64,000 nucleotides of DNA from Deltaproteobacteria bacterium (GCA_018436855.1 JAHDKO010000057.1:1-64000), one strand, 5' to 3'; counted from the first letter of the stretch, positions 10,133 through 19,586 are shown. Numbers and translations are program-made. Notes: generated from the letters alone by a model not told the origin.

Positions 10133-11659
10133 TCACCACACACCGCTGGTGAAGAACGGGGCGTGATTCGAGGTGAACGACGGCGGATCCCTTCTCGCGA
10201 TCCGTGCGATGGCTGGGTCGCGCCTGAACTCCTTGTCCAGAAACCGGCGCACCCGCCCCCTGTCCCATCCCCGGGGATGGACGAAGCCCTGGTAGAGCGA
10301 GAGGTCTCCTTGCGAAAAGTCGTACGTATCAAGCCCGGCGGCCTCCGGGCTTCCCTTGGGGAGGTTGAAGATGGAAAGGTTGAGGAAGTCCACATAATCG
10401 CGGTTGCGCCCGATGAACTCCAGGGTCTTTTTCGCCGCGGCCTCGTCCTCTGGAGGCGTGCCGAACAGGAGATAGACATAGGTGGCGATACCCGAGCTTT
10501 TCACGGCCTGGAGCACCCGTGCAGACTCATGGAGCCGAATCCCCTTGCCGAGCTCATCGAGAACCCGCTGGTCGCCCGACTCGATCCCCAGCTTGAGCAT
10601 GACGCAGCCCGAGCCCCTGAGGGCTGAGCAGAAGCCGGGATCGGCAAGCGAGCGGCTTATTCTCGCAAACCCGTACCAGGGAATACGAGGCCCGCCCCGT
10701 GCCATGTTCCTGAGCAGAGAGGGACTCATGGCATTGTCGCATACATGGATCAGGCCGGAGGGCTCGGCCTGCGCCAGCTCCTCCATGTCGCGGGCGGCCC
10801 GTCCTGCCGGTAGCCCGCCAAAGGGATTTGCCTCCGCCTGCTCGGGACAGAACGAGCACTTCCCCCAGTAGCAGCCGGACGAGGCGCTGTACGGTAAAAC
10901 CGGTCGCGGCGAGAGGTAGGGGTAGTCCCGGAAGGGTTCGTAATCCGGCAGGCAGTGCCCGGCGGTATCACCCAGGCCTGCCAGGGAGAGCAGTGCCCCC
11001 TCGCCCGGACCTGCCACCAGGTCGTCCACGAGGCCGGAAAAGGGATTCTTCCGGCCAGACCCCCTGACCCACGAGGTAACGAGCCCGCCGCCCAGGACGA
11101 TCCGTACCTCCGGGGCCTGCTTTTTCAGAAATCCCACCATGGCCAGCGTGGTCAGGGCCTGGCTCAGAAAGTTGAGCGAGAAGCCCACCACATCCGGGGC
11201 GTACTCCCCGAGGACCTCGGCAAGTCGGGGCCTGAAGTAGGGGTAGAACACGTTTTCCTCGGGCGCTTGAGCCGCACGGAGCAAGTCTCCGCTCCTTACC
11301 GGAGAGAGCTCGTCATGGGTGAAGTTATTGAGGCTGACCCGCGACCGGTGGGGCCCGGACCTGTAGGCCAGGACGCGGTTGAGCTCCGTGACCGCCTGGA
11401 TGTACCTGCCCCGGCTCCGGTAGGTTTCGCGTCTCTGGAGCACGGCGAGATTATCGTGGAGGTGACGGAAGGCCCTGCGAGTCCAGGTATCGGCGGGGGC
11501 GGCCCGGTCGTCGAGGAGGAAGCGCAGCCCCTCCATGTTGGCGTCGATCACCCGGAACCGGGCATTGCAGGCCTTCAATGCCCCCGCGAGCCTGGCAAGG
11601 CCGGCGGGAGGCTCGCCCGGCTTCGAGATGGGTGGGTGGATCAGGAGAATGTTCTTCAC
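10133..11659 (-). CDS. B12-binding-type radical SAM protein
   Basis: 508 residues. The N-terminal Rossmann-like domain (about 1-195, starting NILLIHPP) resembles cobalamin-binding domains of class B radical SAM enzymes, though I do not see DxHxxG. The radical SAM cluster motif is an unusual CX4CX2C (C263, C268, C271; SGCYWGKCSFC), followed by a TIM-barrel region with GIESGDQRVLDELGKG and GTPPEDEAAA, which are typical downstream SAM-binding segments. It lies 14 bases after the Nudix gene on the same strand, so co-transcription is likely. Reaction and substrate are unknown. Confidence 0.87.
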   Translation of the reverse strand: MKNILLIHPPISKPGEPPAGLARLAGALKACNARFRVIDANMEGLRFLLDDRAAPADTWTRRAFRHLHDNLAVLQRRETYRSRGRYIQAVTELNRVLAYRSGPHRSRVSLNNFTHDELSPVRSGDLLRAAQAPEENVFYPYFRPRLAEVLGEYAPDVVGFSLNFLSQALTTLAMVGFLKKQAPEVRIVLGGGLVTSWVRGSGRKNPFSGLVDDLVAGPGEGALLSLAGLGDTAGHCLPDYEPFRDYPYLSPRPVLPYSASSGCYWGKCSFCPEQAEANPFGGLPAGRAARDMEELAQAEPSGLIHVCDNAMSPSLLRNMARGGPRIPWYGFARISRSLADPGFCSALRGSGCVMLKLGIESGDQRVLDELGKGIRLHESARVLQAVKSSGIATYVYLLFGTPPEDEAAAKKTLEFIGRNRDYVDFLNLSIFNLPKGSPEAAGLDTYDFSQGDLSLYQGFVHPRGWDRGRVRRFLDKEFRRDPAIARIARRDPPSFTSNHAPFFTSGVW

Positions 11660-11672
11660 GTCGGGCGCTTCC

Positions 11673-12263
11673 CTAGGTTTTCTCCCTGTCCGGTCGAACC
11701 CCCCGGTCTTTCAGGTACCGGCGCAGCACGTAGACGCTGTCCGGGGTGCAGGGCTTCTCCTCGATCATCCTCACGACCGCGTCCATGGAATGGAACGAGC
11801 CGCCGGACACCTCTTCGGGCTGGAGAATGAACGGCCCGTCCGCAGTGCAGGAAAACGCCCCGCCCCATACCCTCTGTCCAAGGTACTCGCCATAGAAGTC
11901 AAAGAGAAACGTGAGTCCGGCGCCCCTGACACCGAGCTCCTCATCCAGCTCGCGCAGTGCGGATTCCTCGTAGCTCTCTCCTGCAAGCACCACCCCGCCG
12001 GCGCACAGATCCAGGTACCCCGGAAAGATGTCCTTTGTCAGGGTGCGCTCCTGCACGAAGAGCTGTCCCCGGGAGTTGAGCACGAGGACATACGAGGCCC
12101 GGTGGATGAGTCCGTCCCGCCGCATCACGGCCCGCAAGGCACTTCCGAGAACGGTGTTCTTCTCATCCACGATCGTCACCTCTTCCTGCGGGCTCGCGTC
12201 CGGGTTCACTACAGCGACCGGCCCCTGCGCTGGAGTACGGTCATCAGGGGGAACTCCTGCCAT
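11673..12263 (-). CDS. Nudix hydrolase (YfcD/isopentenyl-diphosphate-isomerase-like subgroup)
   Basis: 196 residues. A complete Nudix box GX5EX7REUXEEXGU is visible, beginning at the second Gly of AGGVVLAGESYEESA and ending REL-DEELGV. The preceding layout (RASYVLVLNSRGQLFVQ, then KDIFPGYLD) is the YfcD/Idi-type arrangement, with an extra N-terminal strand region. Such proteins hydrolyse diphosphate-containing metabolites. The substrate is not deducible. It is immediately upstream of the radical SAM gene. Confidence 0.88.
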   Translation of the reverse strand: MAGVPPDDRTPAQGPVAVVNPDASPQEEVTIVDEKNTVLGSALRAVMRRDGLIHRASYVLVLNSRGQLFVQERTLTKDIFPGYLDLCAGGVVLAGESYEESALRELDEELGVRGAGLTFLFDFYGEYLGQRVWGGAFSCTADGPFILQPEEVSGGSFHSMDAVVRMIEEKPCTPDSVYVLRRYLKDRGVRPDREKT

Positions 12264-12681
12264 GGATCAAGGCCTCCTTTCGTCCGTTCCTTCCTATAGC
12301 ATGACTGACACGCATCAAAGAGGGAGTCAATGCGCTCCTTCTTTTTATCAGTCCGGCTTTTTAAGAAGACGGAAACTCCAGGACAGCCTGTCTTCAAAAA
12401 TACGGTCCCAAGAAAGTGAAATCCTTCTTTCTTTCCCACCATCATCTCACCTGCCAATCTTGAAACACGGAATACGAAATCGTGTACCGGCAAAGGCTAT
12501 AATTCGGAATAAATCTTTTTATATCATATTGTTATATACGGCACGGTTGTTGATACGCCTGGATCGCTCCGGCTTGATACATCGAAGACCCGTTACCGTC
12601 CTTGGTGGAGAGAGCGTAGAAGAATACCGGGGGAAGGTTCTTCGACCGAAACGGTAAAAATGACATAAGGAGGTACAAAGA
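12264..12681. other. Intergenic region between the Nudix gene and a secreted-protein gene
   Basis: This is a divergent gap of 418 bases. It is AT-rich between about 12490 and 12545, with TATAAT at 12498 and ATATCATATTG/TTATATACGG sequence that could hold promoters for the plus-strand gene, but no convincing -35 partner was found. Short open frames here have no ribosome site and look like shadows. A strong AAGGAGGTA at 12666-12674 serves the gene at 12682. Confidence 0.4.
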
Positions 12682-13542
12682 ATGGGCAAGCTGATGAAAG
12701 AGGCTATCCTGGCATGCATACTGATCTTCCTCTTTACCGGCTATGCGCACTGCACCAGGCCGGGCAGCGAGGTCAACCCCAACGGATTCCCTTCGGGCGG
12801 GCATTTCAACCTCAACATCATTGCCAAGAAAGGTGGTTTCACCTGTCCCGGTGTCTCCTGTGACGAGTACGGCGATCCGGTCTATGAAAATGTCATCTAC
12901 ATCCCGGAACATCCGGAGTACAACGTGCAGATCGTCATGGAATCGGGCATGAAGGGTCCCAGGAGCGCACCCGATGTCACGGAGCTGCAGGTGACGGATA
13001 CCTGCAGCGGCTTTTTCCCGAATGACCCCGCGACCCTGCGCCTGCCGAAAAACGAAAAGGGCTACCGGGTCTATGTCAGGGTGCTTGGAAAACCATCGAA
13101 AGATAACGGCGATCTCAGGACCATCGAGATCCTCGACCCCGAGTTTGTCCTGGTGCAGGATGAGCTCGGCAATGACCTGCTTTATCTCGGCCTGGTCACG
13201 GACAGAGGCTTCCTCACGACCTCTGCCAGCTTTGTCCGCGTTTCGGGCAAGTCACGGGCAACCGATATCACCGGCCTGTTCCAGTGGTCGGGAAGCGTCT
13301 GCTATCTCACTGCCCCCGATGAGTTTACGCTGCCGGGTTCCTGCTGCGTGGATCCGGACTCAGACGGGATATTCGACGAGTGCTCCCCCATGACCGAGGA
13401 TTCCCTGTGCGAGGGGACACCTGCCTACTGCATGGAGTATCTGAACGAATGGGTGTTCAACATCGGAGATTTCGTCGAGAGTCTCTGGAGCATGGACAAC
13501 AACGGGGCAAAGCTGCTTCAGGTCAGATTCTATCCGCTTTAG
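12682..13542 (+). CDS. Secreted protein of unknown function
   Basis: 286 residues. There is a signal peptide at about 1-24 (KK-type start, hydrophobic ACILIFLFTGYA). The mature part has several cysteines, including CSGFFP and SCCVD, and a short acidic DPDSDGIFDE stretch that resembles a calcium-binding loop. AAGGAGG lies 8 bases before the ATG. No family was recognised. The protein is probably periplasmic or extracellular with disulphides. It is transcribed alone and followed by a large imperfect hairpin. Confidence 0.8.
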   Translation: MGKLMKEAILACILIFLFTGYAHCTRPGSEVNPNGFPSGGHFNLNIIAKKGGFTCPGVSCDEYGDPVYENVIYIPEHPEYNVQIVMESGMKGPRSAPDVTELQVTDTCSGFFPNDPATLRLPKNEKGYRVYVRVLGKPSKDNGDLRTIEILDPEFVLVQDELGNDLLYLGLVTDRGFLTTSASFVRVSGKSRATDITGLFQWSGSVCYLTAPDEFTLPGSCCVDPDSDGIFDECSPMTEDSLCEGTPAYCMEYLNEWVFNIGDFVESLWSMDNNGAKLLQVRFYPL

Positions 13543-13556
13543 TCATACCTTCATCC

Positions 13557-13600
13557 GGCGCGGGAGAGAGGGGGAAGGGCATCCCCTTTCCCCGCGCCCC
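13557..13600 (+). terminator. Large imperfect GC hairpin after the secreted-protein gene
   Basis: GGCGCGGG then GGGGAAGGG pair with CCCTTTCCCC then GCGCC across a CATC turn. It lies 15 bases after the stop at 13542 and between convergent genes. There is no long U-run downstream, so factor-independent termination is only probable. Confidence 0.45.
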
Positions 13601-13701
13601 AGTTTCGTGAACAGCACCGCAACCCGCGGACCTGAGAAGAAACGGGCAAACAGATCAGCCCACCCGTCCATGGCATGGGGCCGGGGGAAATCGGGACCGT
13701 A

Positions 13702-14316
13702 TTACAGGATCTCAAGGATCTGCTGCTGGAATCTCTCAAGGACCTCTTCGAACCGTATCTCCCCGTTTTCGAATACCGTGGAGAGCAGTGCCGTTCCTTC
13801 CCAGAAGGCAACCATGGCGACACTCATGACGGATGCGGCATCCCTGTCCGTCGAGCCGCCGCTGATATTCCCGGCCAGGGTCTGAATCCACTCGACATAC
13901 GCCTGCCGCAGTTTTGCGCGGACCGCATCGTTATACAAGGCGATCTCCCAGATCTCCACGAAGATCTTCGAGAGCCTCCGGTCGAGCGTGATCCGATGGT
14001 TCACGAAGCCGAACACCTCTTTGATGAACTCCCCGCGGGATAAGTCCGACACGTTCTTCGATCCCAGCATATCCTGCATCTGCGACTTGAAATCCTGCAC
14101 TGCGTAATCGATATAGTGCAGGAGGATGTCTTCCTTGTTGGCGAAATAATAGTGCAGCACGCCGTGGTTCACGCCCGCGGCCCGCGAGATGTCCTTGATG
14201 GAGGTGTTCTGGAACGACTTCTCCAGAAGGCACCGGTCCAGGGCCCTGAGTATCTGCCGTTTCCGCTCCTCCCGCACCGGTTTCCTCGCCACGATCTGGT
14301 TCCCTCCTGGGAGCAT
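13702..14316 (-). CDS. TetR-family transcriptional regulator
   Basis: 204 residues. The N-terminal HTH (NTSIKDISRAAGVNHGVLHYYFANKEDIL) and the helical C-terminal domain are typical TetR. An in-frame ATG is absent until the annotated one, and the true start could be a few codons in. It sits 222 bases downstream of the tandem aminotransferase genes on the same strand, so it may be co-transcribed and regulate them. The ligand is unknown. Confidence 0.88.
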   Translation of the reverse strand: MLPGGNQIVARKPVREERKRQILRALDRCLLEKSFQNTSIKDISRAAGVNHGVLHYYFANKEDILLHYIDYAVQDFKSQMQDMLGSKNVSDLSRGEFIKEVFGFVNHRITLDRRLSKIFVEIWEIALYNDAVRAKLRQAYVEWIQTLAGNISGGSTDRDAASVMSVAMVAFWEGTALLSTVFENGEIRFEEVLERFQQQILEIL

Positions 14317-14537
14317 GTATCAACGCCCTGGAACTATGACACATTGTCCGGTGCGAATCAACACGCCCGGGAAACTCGCGGGAGGCGGACAGGGAGATGT
14401 CTGAGGCGTGCGGATCAGTGCGCCCGGATTGTCTCCCTCTCTCATCATCCGGACAAGCTCTATCGGTACGGGAGAGGGCCGCGGAGAGGCTCTCTTGAGG
14501 TGCGGCCGCCACCCTTCCGGAAGCCCCGCCGGTACGA

Positions 14538-15782
14538 TCAGAGACTGTCCAGGATCTTTTTCACCGCATCCGTGATGAACGATGCCTCTTTTCTGCCGAT
14601 GAGCAGGCTCGGCCTCAGCAGAACGCACGAGCCATCCACCCTGCCGGTTTCCAGCATGAGTCTGTGTGCACCCGCAAGCACGCAGAACGCACGGGCAACC
14701 TGTTCCGAGGTGAATCTCAGCGATACCAGCAGTCCCCGGCCCGTAACCGACTTCAAGGCCGCCTTTTTCCCCGCGAGCCTGCTCAGGTCCTTGATCAGTA
14801 TCCCGCCCGTGTTTCGGGCATTGATCCATGGACTTTCCCGGTCGTACTCGTCAAGGGCGGCCATGGCGGCCCTGCACCCCAGATCGTGGCCGCCGAAGGT
14901 GCACAGGTGGATGAGGGGGTGCACGTCGAAGAACCGTTTCAGCTCGGGCGTGAAGATCATGGCGGTCATGGGAAAACTCCCTCCCGTCAGGGCCTCGCCC
15001 ACCACGAGGATATCGGGCTCCACGCCGGTCTGCTCGAAGAAGAACCTGGTGCCCGTCCTGCCGAAACCGCTTCCGGTCTCATCGAAGATGAGCTGTGCGC
15101 CGTGGCGGTCGCACAGGGCACGTACCCGGGCATAGTATTCCTCCTCAGCCGCGCGGCAGCCATTCTCGGCTTGGATCGGCTCCATGACAAAGGCTGCGGT
15201 ACGCTCTCCCATGGCTGACTCCGCGGCCTGGGCATCCCCGAACGGCACGACCGTGACTTCGGGAATCAGTGCGCCGAACTGCTCCTTTCCCTTTCTTTCC
15301 GAGAGGCTCAGGGCAAAGCCCGACTCTCCATAGCAGCCGCCGCTCACGGTTATGAGACCGGGTCTCTGCGTGAAGCCCCGTGCGAGCTTGCAGGCCGCGT
15401 CCATGGACTCGCCCCGGGTCACCCCGAAGAGCACACAGCTTAAGTTCCCGGGAACGAACTCGGCAATCCTCCGTGCCAGCAGGGCCTTTTCTTCGGAGGG
15501 CATCACGAAGTTGCCCTGGTCGGTCTCGAAAAGGGCCTTCTTGAACCGGGCGGCTATTGCCCGGTTCTTCCTGCCCAGGTTGAACGTGCCCGCCGATGAG
15601 GAGCAGTCGAGATAACGGTTGCCGTCCGTGTCGAAGACATACGCCCCCTCGCCCCCGGCCTCCAGGAACCCGTGTCCCCGTTCCCGGATCCCGTCTACGA
15701 GGCTCTTTGAAAACACTTTTTCCGCAGCGGCGAAGAGCATGTCCCTGTCCGTCTGTTTCGTGGAAAGGTCCTTTTTCATCAT
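14538..15782 (-). CDS. Class III aminotransferase homologue with the PLP lysine replaced by Glu
   Basis: 414 residues with full-length fold-type I layout (GNRYLDCSSSAGTFNLG, then IFDETGSGFGRTG with D234). The PLP-lysine loop reads VGEALTGGSFPM, placing E263 where the Schiff-base Lys belongs. The usual YHG that stacks on PLP reads CYG. I checked the codon on the minus strand and it is GAG, not a frame artefact. The start uses AGGAGGTGA, which overlaps the end of the upstream gene; the second ATG at 15779 has the better spacing. It follows a catalytically intact homologue by one base. A pseudoenzyme subunit or a PLP-independent function is likely. Confidence 0.88.
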   Translation of the reverse strand: MMKKDLSTKQTDRDMLFAAAEKVFSKSLVDGIRERGHGFLEAGGEGAYVFDTDGNRYLDCSSSAGTFNLGRKNRAIAARFKKALFETDQGNFVMPSEEKALLARRIAEFVPGNLSCVLFGVTRGESMDAACKLARGFTQRPGLITVSGGCYGESGFALSLSERKGKEQFGALIPEVTVVPFGDAQAAESAMGERTAAFVMEPIQAENGCRAAEEEYYARVRALCDRHGAQLIFDETGSGFGRTGTRFFFEQTGVEPDILVVGEALTGGSFPMTAMIFTPELKRFFDVHPLIHLCTFGGHDLGCRAAMAALDEYDRESPWINARNTGGILIKDLSRLAGKKAALKSVTGRGLLVSLRFTSEQVARAFCVLAGAHRLMLETGRVDGSCVLLRPSLLIGRKEASFITDAVKKILDSL

Positions 15783-15783
15783 C

Positions 15784-17202
15784 TCACCTCCTGTATCCCA
15801 GCGCCTTGATCACATACTTCGAAACGAGCTCTTCCAGGTCCCGGACGAGATTGAACGCGATGATCTGCACCTTGAGATTGTCGAGAATCATCCTGAACAT
15901 CGGGACCCGCGCCAGGGGAAGGAGAAAGACCAGGTATTTCTTCATGGAGTCCACCGCGGCCCTGATGCGGGCCAGCAGCTCTTCCACCTCTTCCATGCCG
16001 GCGGTGATGGGTATCTGGAACCGCATGACCTCAGGGGCGTTGCCCGAGTATACCGCCCAGACCCCCTGCTTCGCGAGGCAGTCGGCCATGAGTGCGCCCA
16101 GGAATTCATATTTGTATTCGATGCCGATCATGAGGCCCAGGGACCGCACCTCCCGGACCACGTGGCTGTTTTCTCTCCAGATCTCCCTGAGCCCTTCCTC
16201 GAACCGCCTGCCGATCTCGGCGGCGTGTTCCCACACCCGGTTTTCCACCAGGTAGTCCAGCACGGCCGTCGAGACGATGCAGCCAAGGTCGGACCCGCCT
16301 GCGTGCGAGGTGTGGAAGAGCGGGTTTTTCTCCACGTATCCGGTGAGAACCCCGATGTCCCGGTAGACCACGGCGCCGTTGGGGTAGAGCCCGCCGCTGA
16401 TGGACTTGGCCGTGAACATGATGTCAGGCACCAGGCCGTAGTGCTCCATGCCCCACATCTTTCCCGTGCGGCCGAAACCGGTCTGCACCTCGTCGAAGAT
16501 GAGCATGATGCCCAGCTCGTCGCAGAGCGCCCTCAAGCCCTGCATGAATTCCTGCGACGCCACGTGAATGCCGCCCTCCCCCTGTACCGGCTCCAGGACA
16601 ATGGCGGCGATGTCCTTTGACGCTATCCTTTTTATTGCCTCAAGGTCGCCAAAGGGCACGATGTGAAATCCGGGCATCAGGGGCTGGAACAGCTCCTTGT
16701 AGTAGTCCTTGCCGTTGGCGGAGAGGCTGAACCCCTCGTGCCCGTGATAGGCCTTGTCCATGGTGATCACGTCGTTCCTGCCGGTTGCTCCCCTTGCCAG
16801 CTTGATCGCACCGGCGCAGGCATCCGCGCCCGAGGCGCAGAGCACTACCTTGTCGAGGTCGCCCGGACAGAGCGACGCGAGCTTTTCTGAAAACCGGATC
16901 TTGGGCTCCGAGAGCAGATGGTGCGAGCCCATGTCCCAGTCGTCCAAGGCCTTTTCGAGAACCTCCCTGATCTTCGGATTCCCTCTGCCCACATTGAAGC
17001 ATCCCGCGGAGCTGAAACAGTCGAAAAATCTCTTTCCCGAAACCGCATCCACGACCGTGCAGCCTTGCCGGCTGCGCTCGTAGATGTCCAGGTGCGCGCA
17101 CCTCAGGTATCTCACCTGACCCCTGGAGATGTGCTTGCCGAAAAGGTGCTGGACATAGTCGCGCTCCTGGACGTCCATCCTGCAACTCCCGTCGTATCCC
17201 AT
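15784..17202 (-). CDS. Class III (ornithine/acetylornithine-type) aminotransferase with C-terminal extension
   Basis: 472 residues. PLP-binding elements are intact: AYHGHEG (H153), IFDEVQTGFGRTG (D237) and FTAKSISGG (K266 forms the aldimine). After the usual catalytic fold (to about 410) there is an extra 60-residue hydrophobic/basic tail beginning MKKYLVFLLPLA that may bind membrane or a partner. GGGAGG precedes the ATG. It is the first gene of a tandem with the Lys-less homologue at 14538-15782. The amino donor and acceptor cannot be inferred. Confidence 0.9.
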   Translation of the reverse strand: MGYDGSCRMDVQERDYVQHLFGKHISRGQVRYLRCAHLDIYERSRQGCTVVDAVSGKRFFDCFSSAGCFNVGRGNPKIREVLEKALDDWDMGSHHLLSEPKIRFSEKLASLCPGDLDKVVLCASGADACAGAIKLARGATGRNDVITMDKAYHGHEGFSLSANGKDYYKELFQPLMPGFHIVPFGDLEAIKRIASKDIAAIVLEPVQGEGGIHVASQEFMQGLRALCDELGIMLIFDEVQTGFGRTGKMWGMEHYGLVPDIMFTAKSISGGLYPNGAVVYRDIGVLTGYVEKNPLFHTSHAGGSDLGCIVSTAVLDYLVENRVWEHAAEIGRRFEEGLREIWRENSHVVREVRSLGLMIGIEYKYEFLGALMADCLAKQGVWAVYSGNAPEVMRFQIPITAGMEEVEELLARIRAAVDSMKKYLVFLLPLARVPMFRMILDNLKVQIIAFNLVRDLEELVSKYVIKALGYRR

Positions 17203-17911
17203 AGAAACCTCCCTTTAAAAAGAGCATATGTTTTCCGTGCACCACGAAACCGCGGCGGACAGGCACCGGGCACCGGGCACCCGTATTCCGCCGGGAACCG
17301 CGGTCTCACTCAGCCTGCATGGTGATCGTGCCGCTGGTCCGCAAAATCCACACGGCAGCCGCCTTTGACGGCAGGCCTCCCGATTTACCCTGGAGAACCC
17401 TTCGGCAATCCGGCTCACAGGATGTCGGGCGATTGCCTCTCCTGCCCCTTGATGCCCTCTGCACCCCTCTCTCTGAACCGATGCAGCGAGAGACATCTTT
17501 CAAGAAGATCAGGGAGAGGAGATCATGAGAAGCCACTTCGAAGAGGAACCATCCGCAACGAAAATTCGTCAGTCGATCATTGACCTTAAATTTAGTCGAG
17601 TAACTAATAAAAAACAAGGGGCAGATGAATTTTTCCGGCGATCACCGGAAGATCAGGGCCGGAAGCGCCCATGCAACAAGCTGACCATGTGGTTCACACG
17701 ATCGGCATTCCCATGGAAGGGGTTCCTGTATTAGTATATCCATCACTCTGCCCGTTTTGCCGATGATCCCGGCGCTCATGAAAAGGCCGGGGGCTCCGGA
17801 ACGGGATGGAGACCGGGCATGGAAACCGGGGAAGGAGACCGGGCATGGAAACCGCGGTCTCTCCCGTCCACCGGATGGGCCTGGCGTTGATCTCTTCAGG
17901 AGGGGCATACG
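17203..17911. other. 709-base intergenic region with a short direct repeat
   Basis: Divergent gap between the aminotransferase and the metallo-hydrolase. The only clear structure is a direct repeat of GGAGACCGGGCATGGAAACC at 17808 and 17834 (26-base period). Open frames here have poor composition and no ribosome site. The promoters of both flanking genes must lie here but I could not pick convincing boxes. AGGAGGGGCATACG just before 17912 supplies the downstream ribosome site. Confidence 0.4.
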
Positions 17912-18802
17912 ATGGATGATTTCCGCAGGGGTTCTATCTCGCTGGTGTTCGGGGGCAACTATCCGCACTGCCACTCGGTGCTGATCGACGATGAGGTCCG
18001 GGCCGTGATCGACGCCGCAAGCGACCGGCAAAAACTCCTTGCCTTCAAGGCACGAGGGCCCGTGGATGCTCTCATAACCAGCCATGCTCACGAGGACCAC
18101 TTTCTCTACAACTCGCTGTTCCCCGAGTCCGATCTCTGGGTACACGAAGCGGATGCACCGGCCTTCACCAGCCTGAGGCGCTTCATCGACATGTTCGAGC
18201 CCGGCGAAGACGAGATTGCGCTCTGGGAGGAGTATCTCACCCGGGAGGCGGGCTATGTCCCGCGGGAGGTGAACAGGGTCCTTCGTGACGGAGACACGCT
18301 CGATTTCGGGGGCACGCTGTGCCGGGTGGTGCACACGCCCGGCCACACCCCGGGACACTGCTCTTTGTATTTTCCCCGTGATCGGATCCTCTATCTCGCG
18401 GACTGGGACCTGGTGAAATCAGGACCGTATTACGGAGACCCCGCCTCGGATCTGGACCAGACCATCTCGTCCTTACAGCGCCTCAAGACCATCCCCGCAG
18501 ACATCTACCTCACCGCTCACGGGAAAGGGGTGCACGAGGGAGACCCGGAAATCATCGAGCAGTACCTCGGAAGCATAGCGGCACGGGAAGAGCGGCTGCT
18601 GGAGTTCCTTCGAAAGAGTCCCGCGACCCTGGATCGGATAACGGACCAGGGAATCATCTATGGCCGGGCAAAGAGCATCGGCGCCTGGAACATGGCCATA
18701 TCCGAGCGGCACATGATGCACAAGCATCTGGTGAGGCTCATGCGGCTGGGCCGGGTGTTCCGGGAGGGTGATAGGTATTGCGCGGCCACACCGGCTGCAT
18801 AA
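17912..18802 (+). CDS. Metallo-beta-lactamase-fold hydrolase
   Basis: 296 residues. The zinc motif SHAHEDH is at H58, H60, D62 and H63. Further ligands are in HTPGHTPGH and in LADWD, giving a binuclear site of glyoxalase II/MBL type. A C-terminal winged-helix-like region (about 225-296, SERHMMHKHLVRLMRLG) resembles LACTB2-like proteins, which hydrolyse thioesters or RNA. AGGAGGGG lies upstream of the ATG. It is a single gene; the substrate is unknown. Confidence 0.88.
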   Translation: MDDFRRGSISLVFGGNYPHCHSVLIDDEVRAVIDAASDRQKLLAFKARGPVDALITSHAHEDHFLYNSLFPESDLWVHEADAPAFTSLRRFIDMFEPGEDEIALWEEYLTREAGYVPREVNRVLRDGDTLDFGGTLCRVVHTPGHTPGHCSLYFPRDRILYLADWDLVKSGPYYGDPASDLDQTISSLQRLKTIPADIYLTAHGKGVHEGDPEIIEQYLGSIAAREERLLEFLRKSPATLDRITDQGIIYGRAKSIGAWNMAISERHMMHKHLVRLMRLGRVFREGDRYCAATPAA

Positions 18803-18911
18803 ATACAGATAAGGGGGGGAAGGGGACAGCTCCTCTCAGGCCGTCATCCTCGGCGCTTGGCGATCATGCCCGATTACGCGCTGTTTCCACCCGTCCGGTC
18901 GGCACGCCGCG

Positions 18912-19586
18912 CTAGCCCTTTTTTTTCCGGATCATGACCACGGTGGGAAATCCCGTGGGGGTGGGCTCGTACGAGCCATGATCACGGAAGCTGAACGCGT
19001 GGTAGAGCCGGCGCGCCGGCCTCCCCTCTTCCGACGAGTGGTCAAAGGTCCTGACCGTGATGTCTCTGCGGGCATCCAGCAGGGTGAGGGCATGGGCCAG
19101 CAGGGCCTTCCCCACCCCTTTGCCGCGGCACATCCCTGACACGGCGAACCACTCGATCTCGTTTCGGGAAAATATGATCACGATACCGCCCAGAAGCGGC
19201 GCGCCGGGCCCGTCATCGTCCTTTCTCACACAGAACGCCCGCCCTTCGCGGAACGACTCCTTCAGGGCGTCGCGAAACGACGGGTCGTGGACCATGGCCC
19301 CGAAAAGATGCTCCACTTCTCCGGCCAGGGCGATCCAGCTCTCGAAATCCTCGATAGTCGCGGGCTGTACGTTCACGGCAGTCAACACCCCCATGATCCT
19401 TCTCAACACGGCTTCCTGATCCGGCATCTGTTTTTTTCGAATTCCATACGCTCCCCTCCCGGGATTCGGTTCAGCGCTTTCGTGCCGGATCAGTATTATC
19501 CCAGGAGGCTCCCTGAGGAAAAGGGCAATCTTGCGTCTTCCCGGATGAAAAAAATATGCCGGCGCAATCCATGCTCTGGATTTCAT
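18912..19586 (-). CDS. GNAT-family N-acetyltransferase
   Basis: 224 residues as read. The GNAT core is in the C-terminal two-thirds, with the acetyl-CoA loop around MCRGKGVGKALLAHAL (Q/RxxGxG/A type) preceded by NEIEWFAVSG. The first 50-60 residues look non-family-like, so the true start may be the ATG at 19427 or 19394. None has a clear ribosome site. It converges with the MBL gene. The substrate is unknown. Confidence 0.75.
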   Translation of the reverse strand: MKSRAWIAPAYFFHPGRRKIALFLREPPGIILIRHESAEPNPGRGAYGIRKKQMPDQEAVLRRIMGVLTAVNVQPATIEDFESWIALAGEVEHLFGAMVHDPSFRDALKESFREGRAFCVRKDDDGPGAPLLGGIVIIFSRNEIEWFAVSGMCRGKGVGKALLAHALTLLDARRDITVRTFDHSSEEGRPARRLYHAFSFRDHGSYEPTPTGFPTVVMIRKKKG

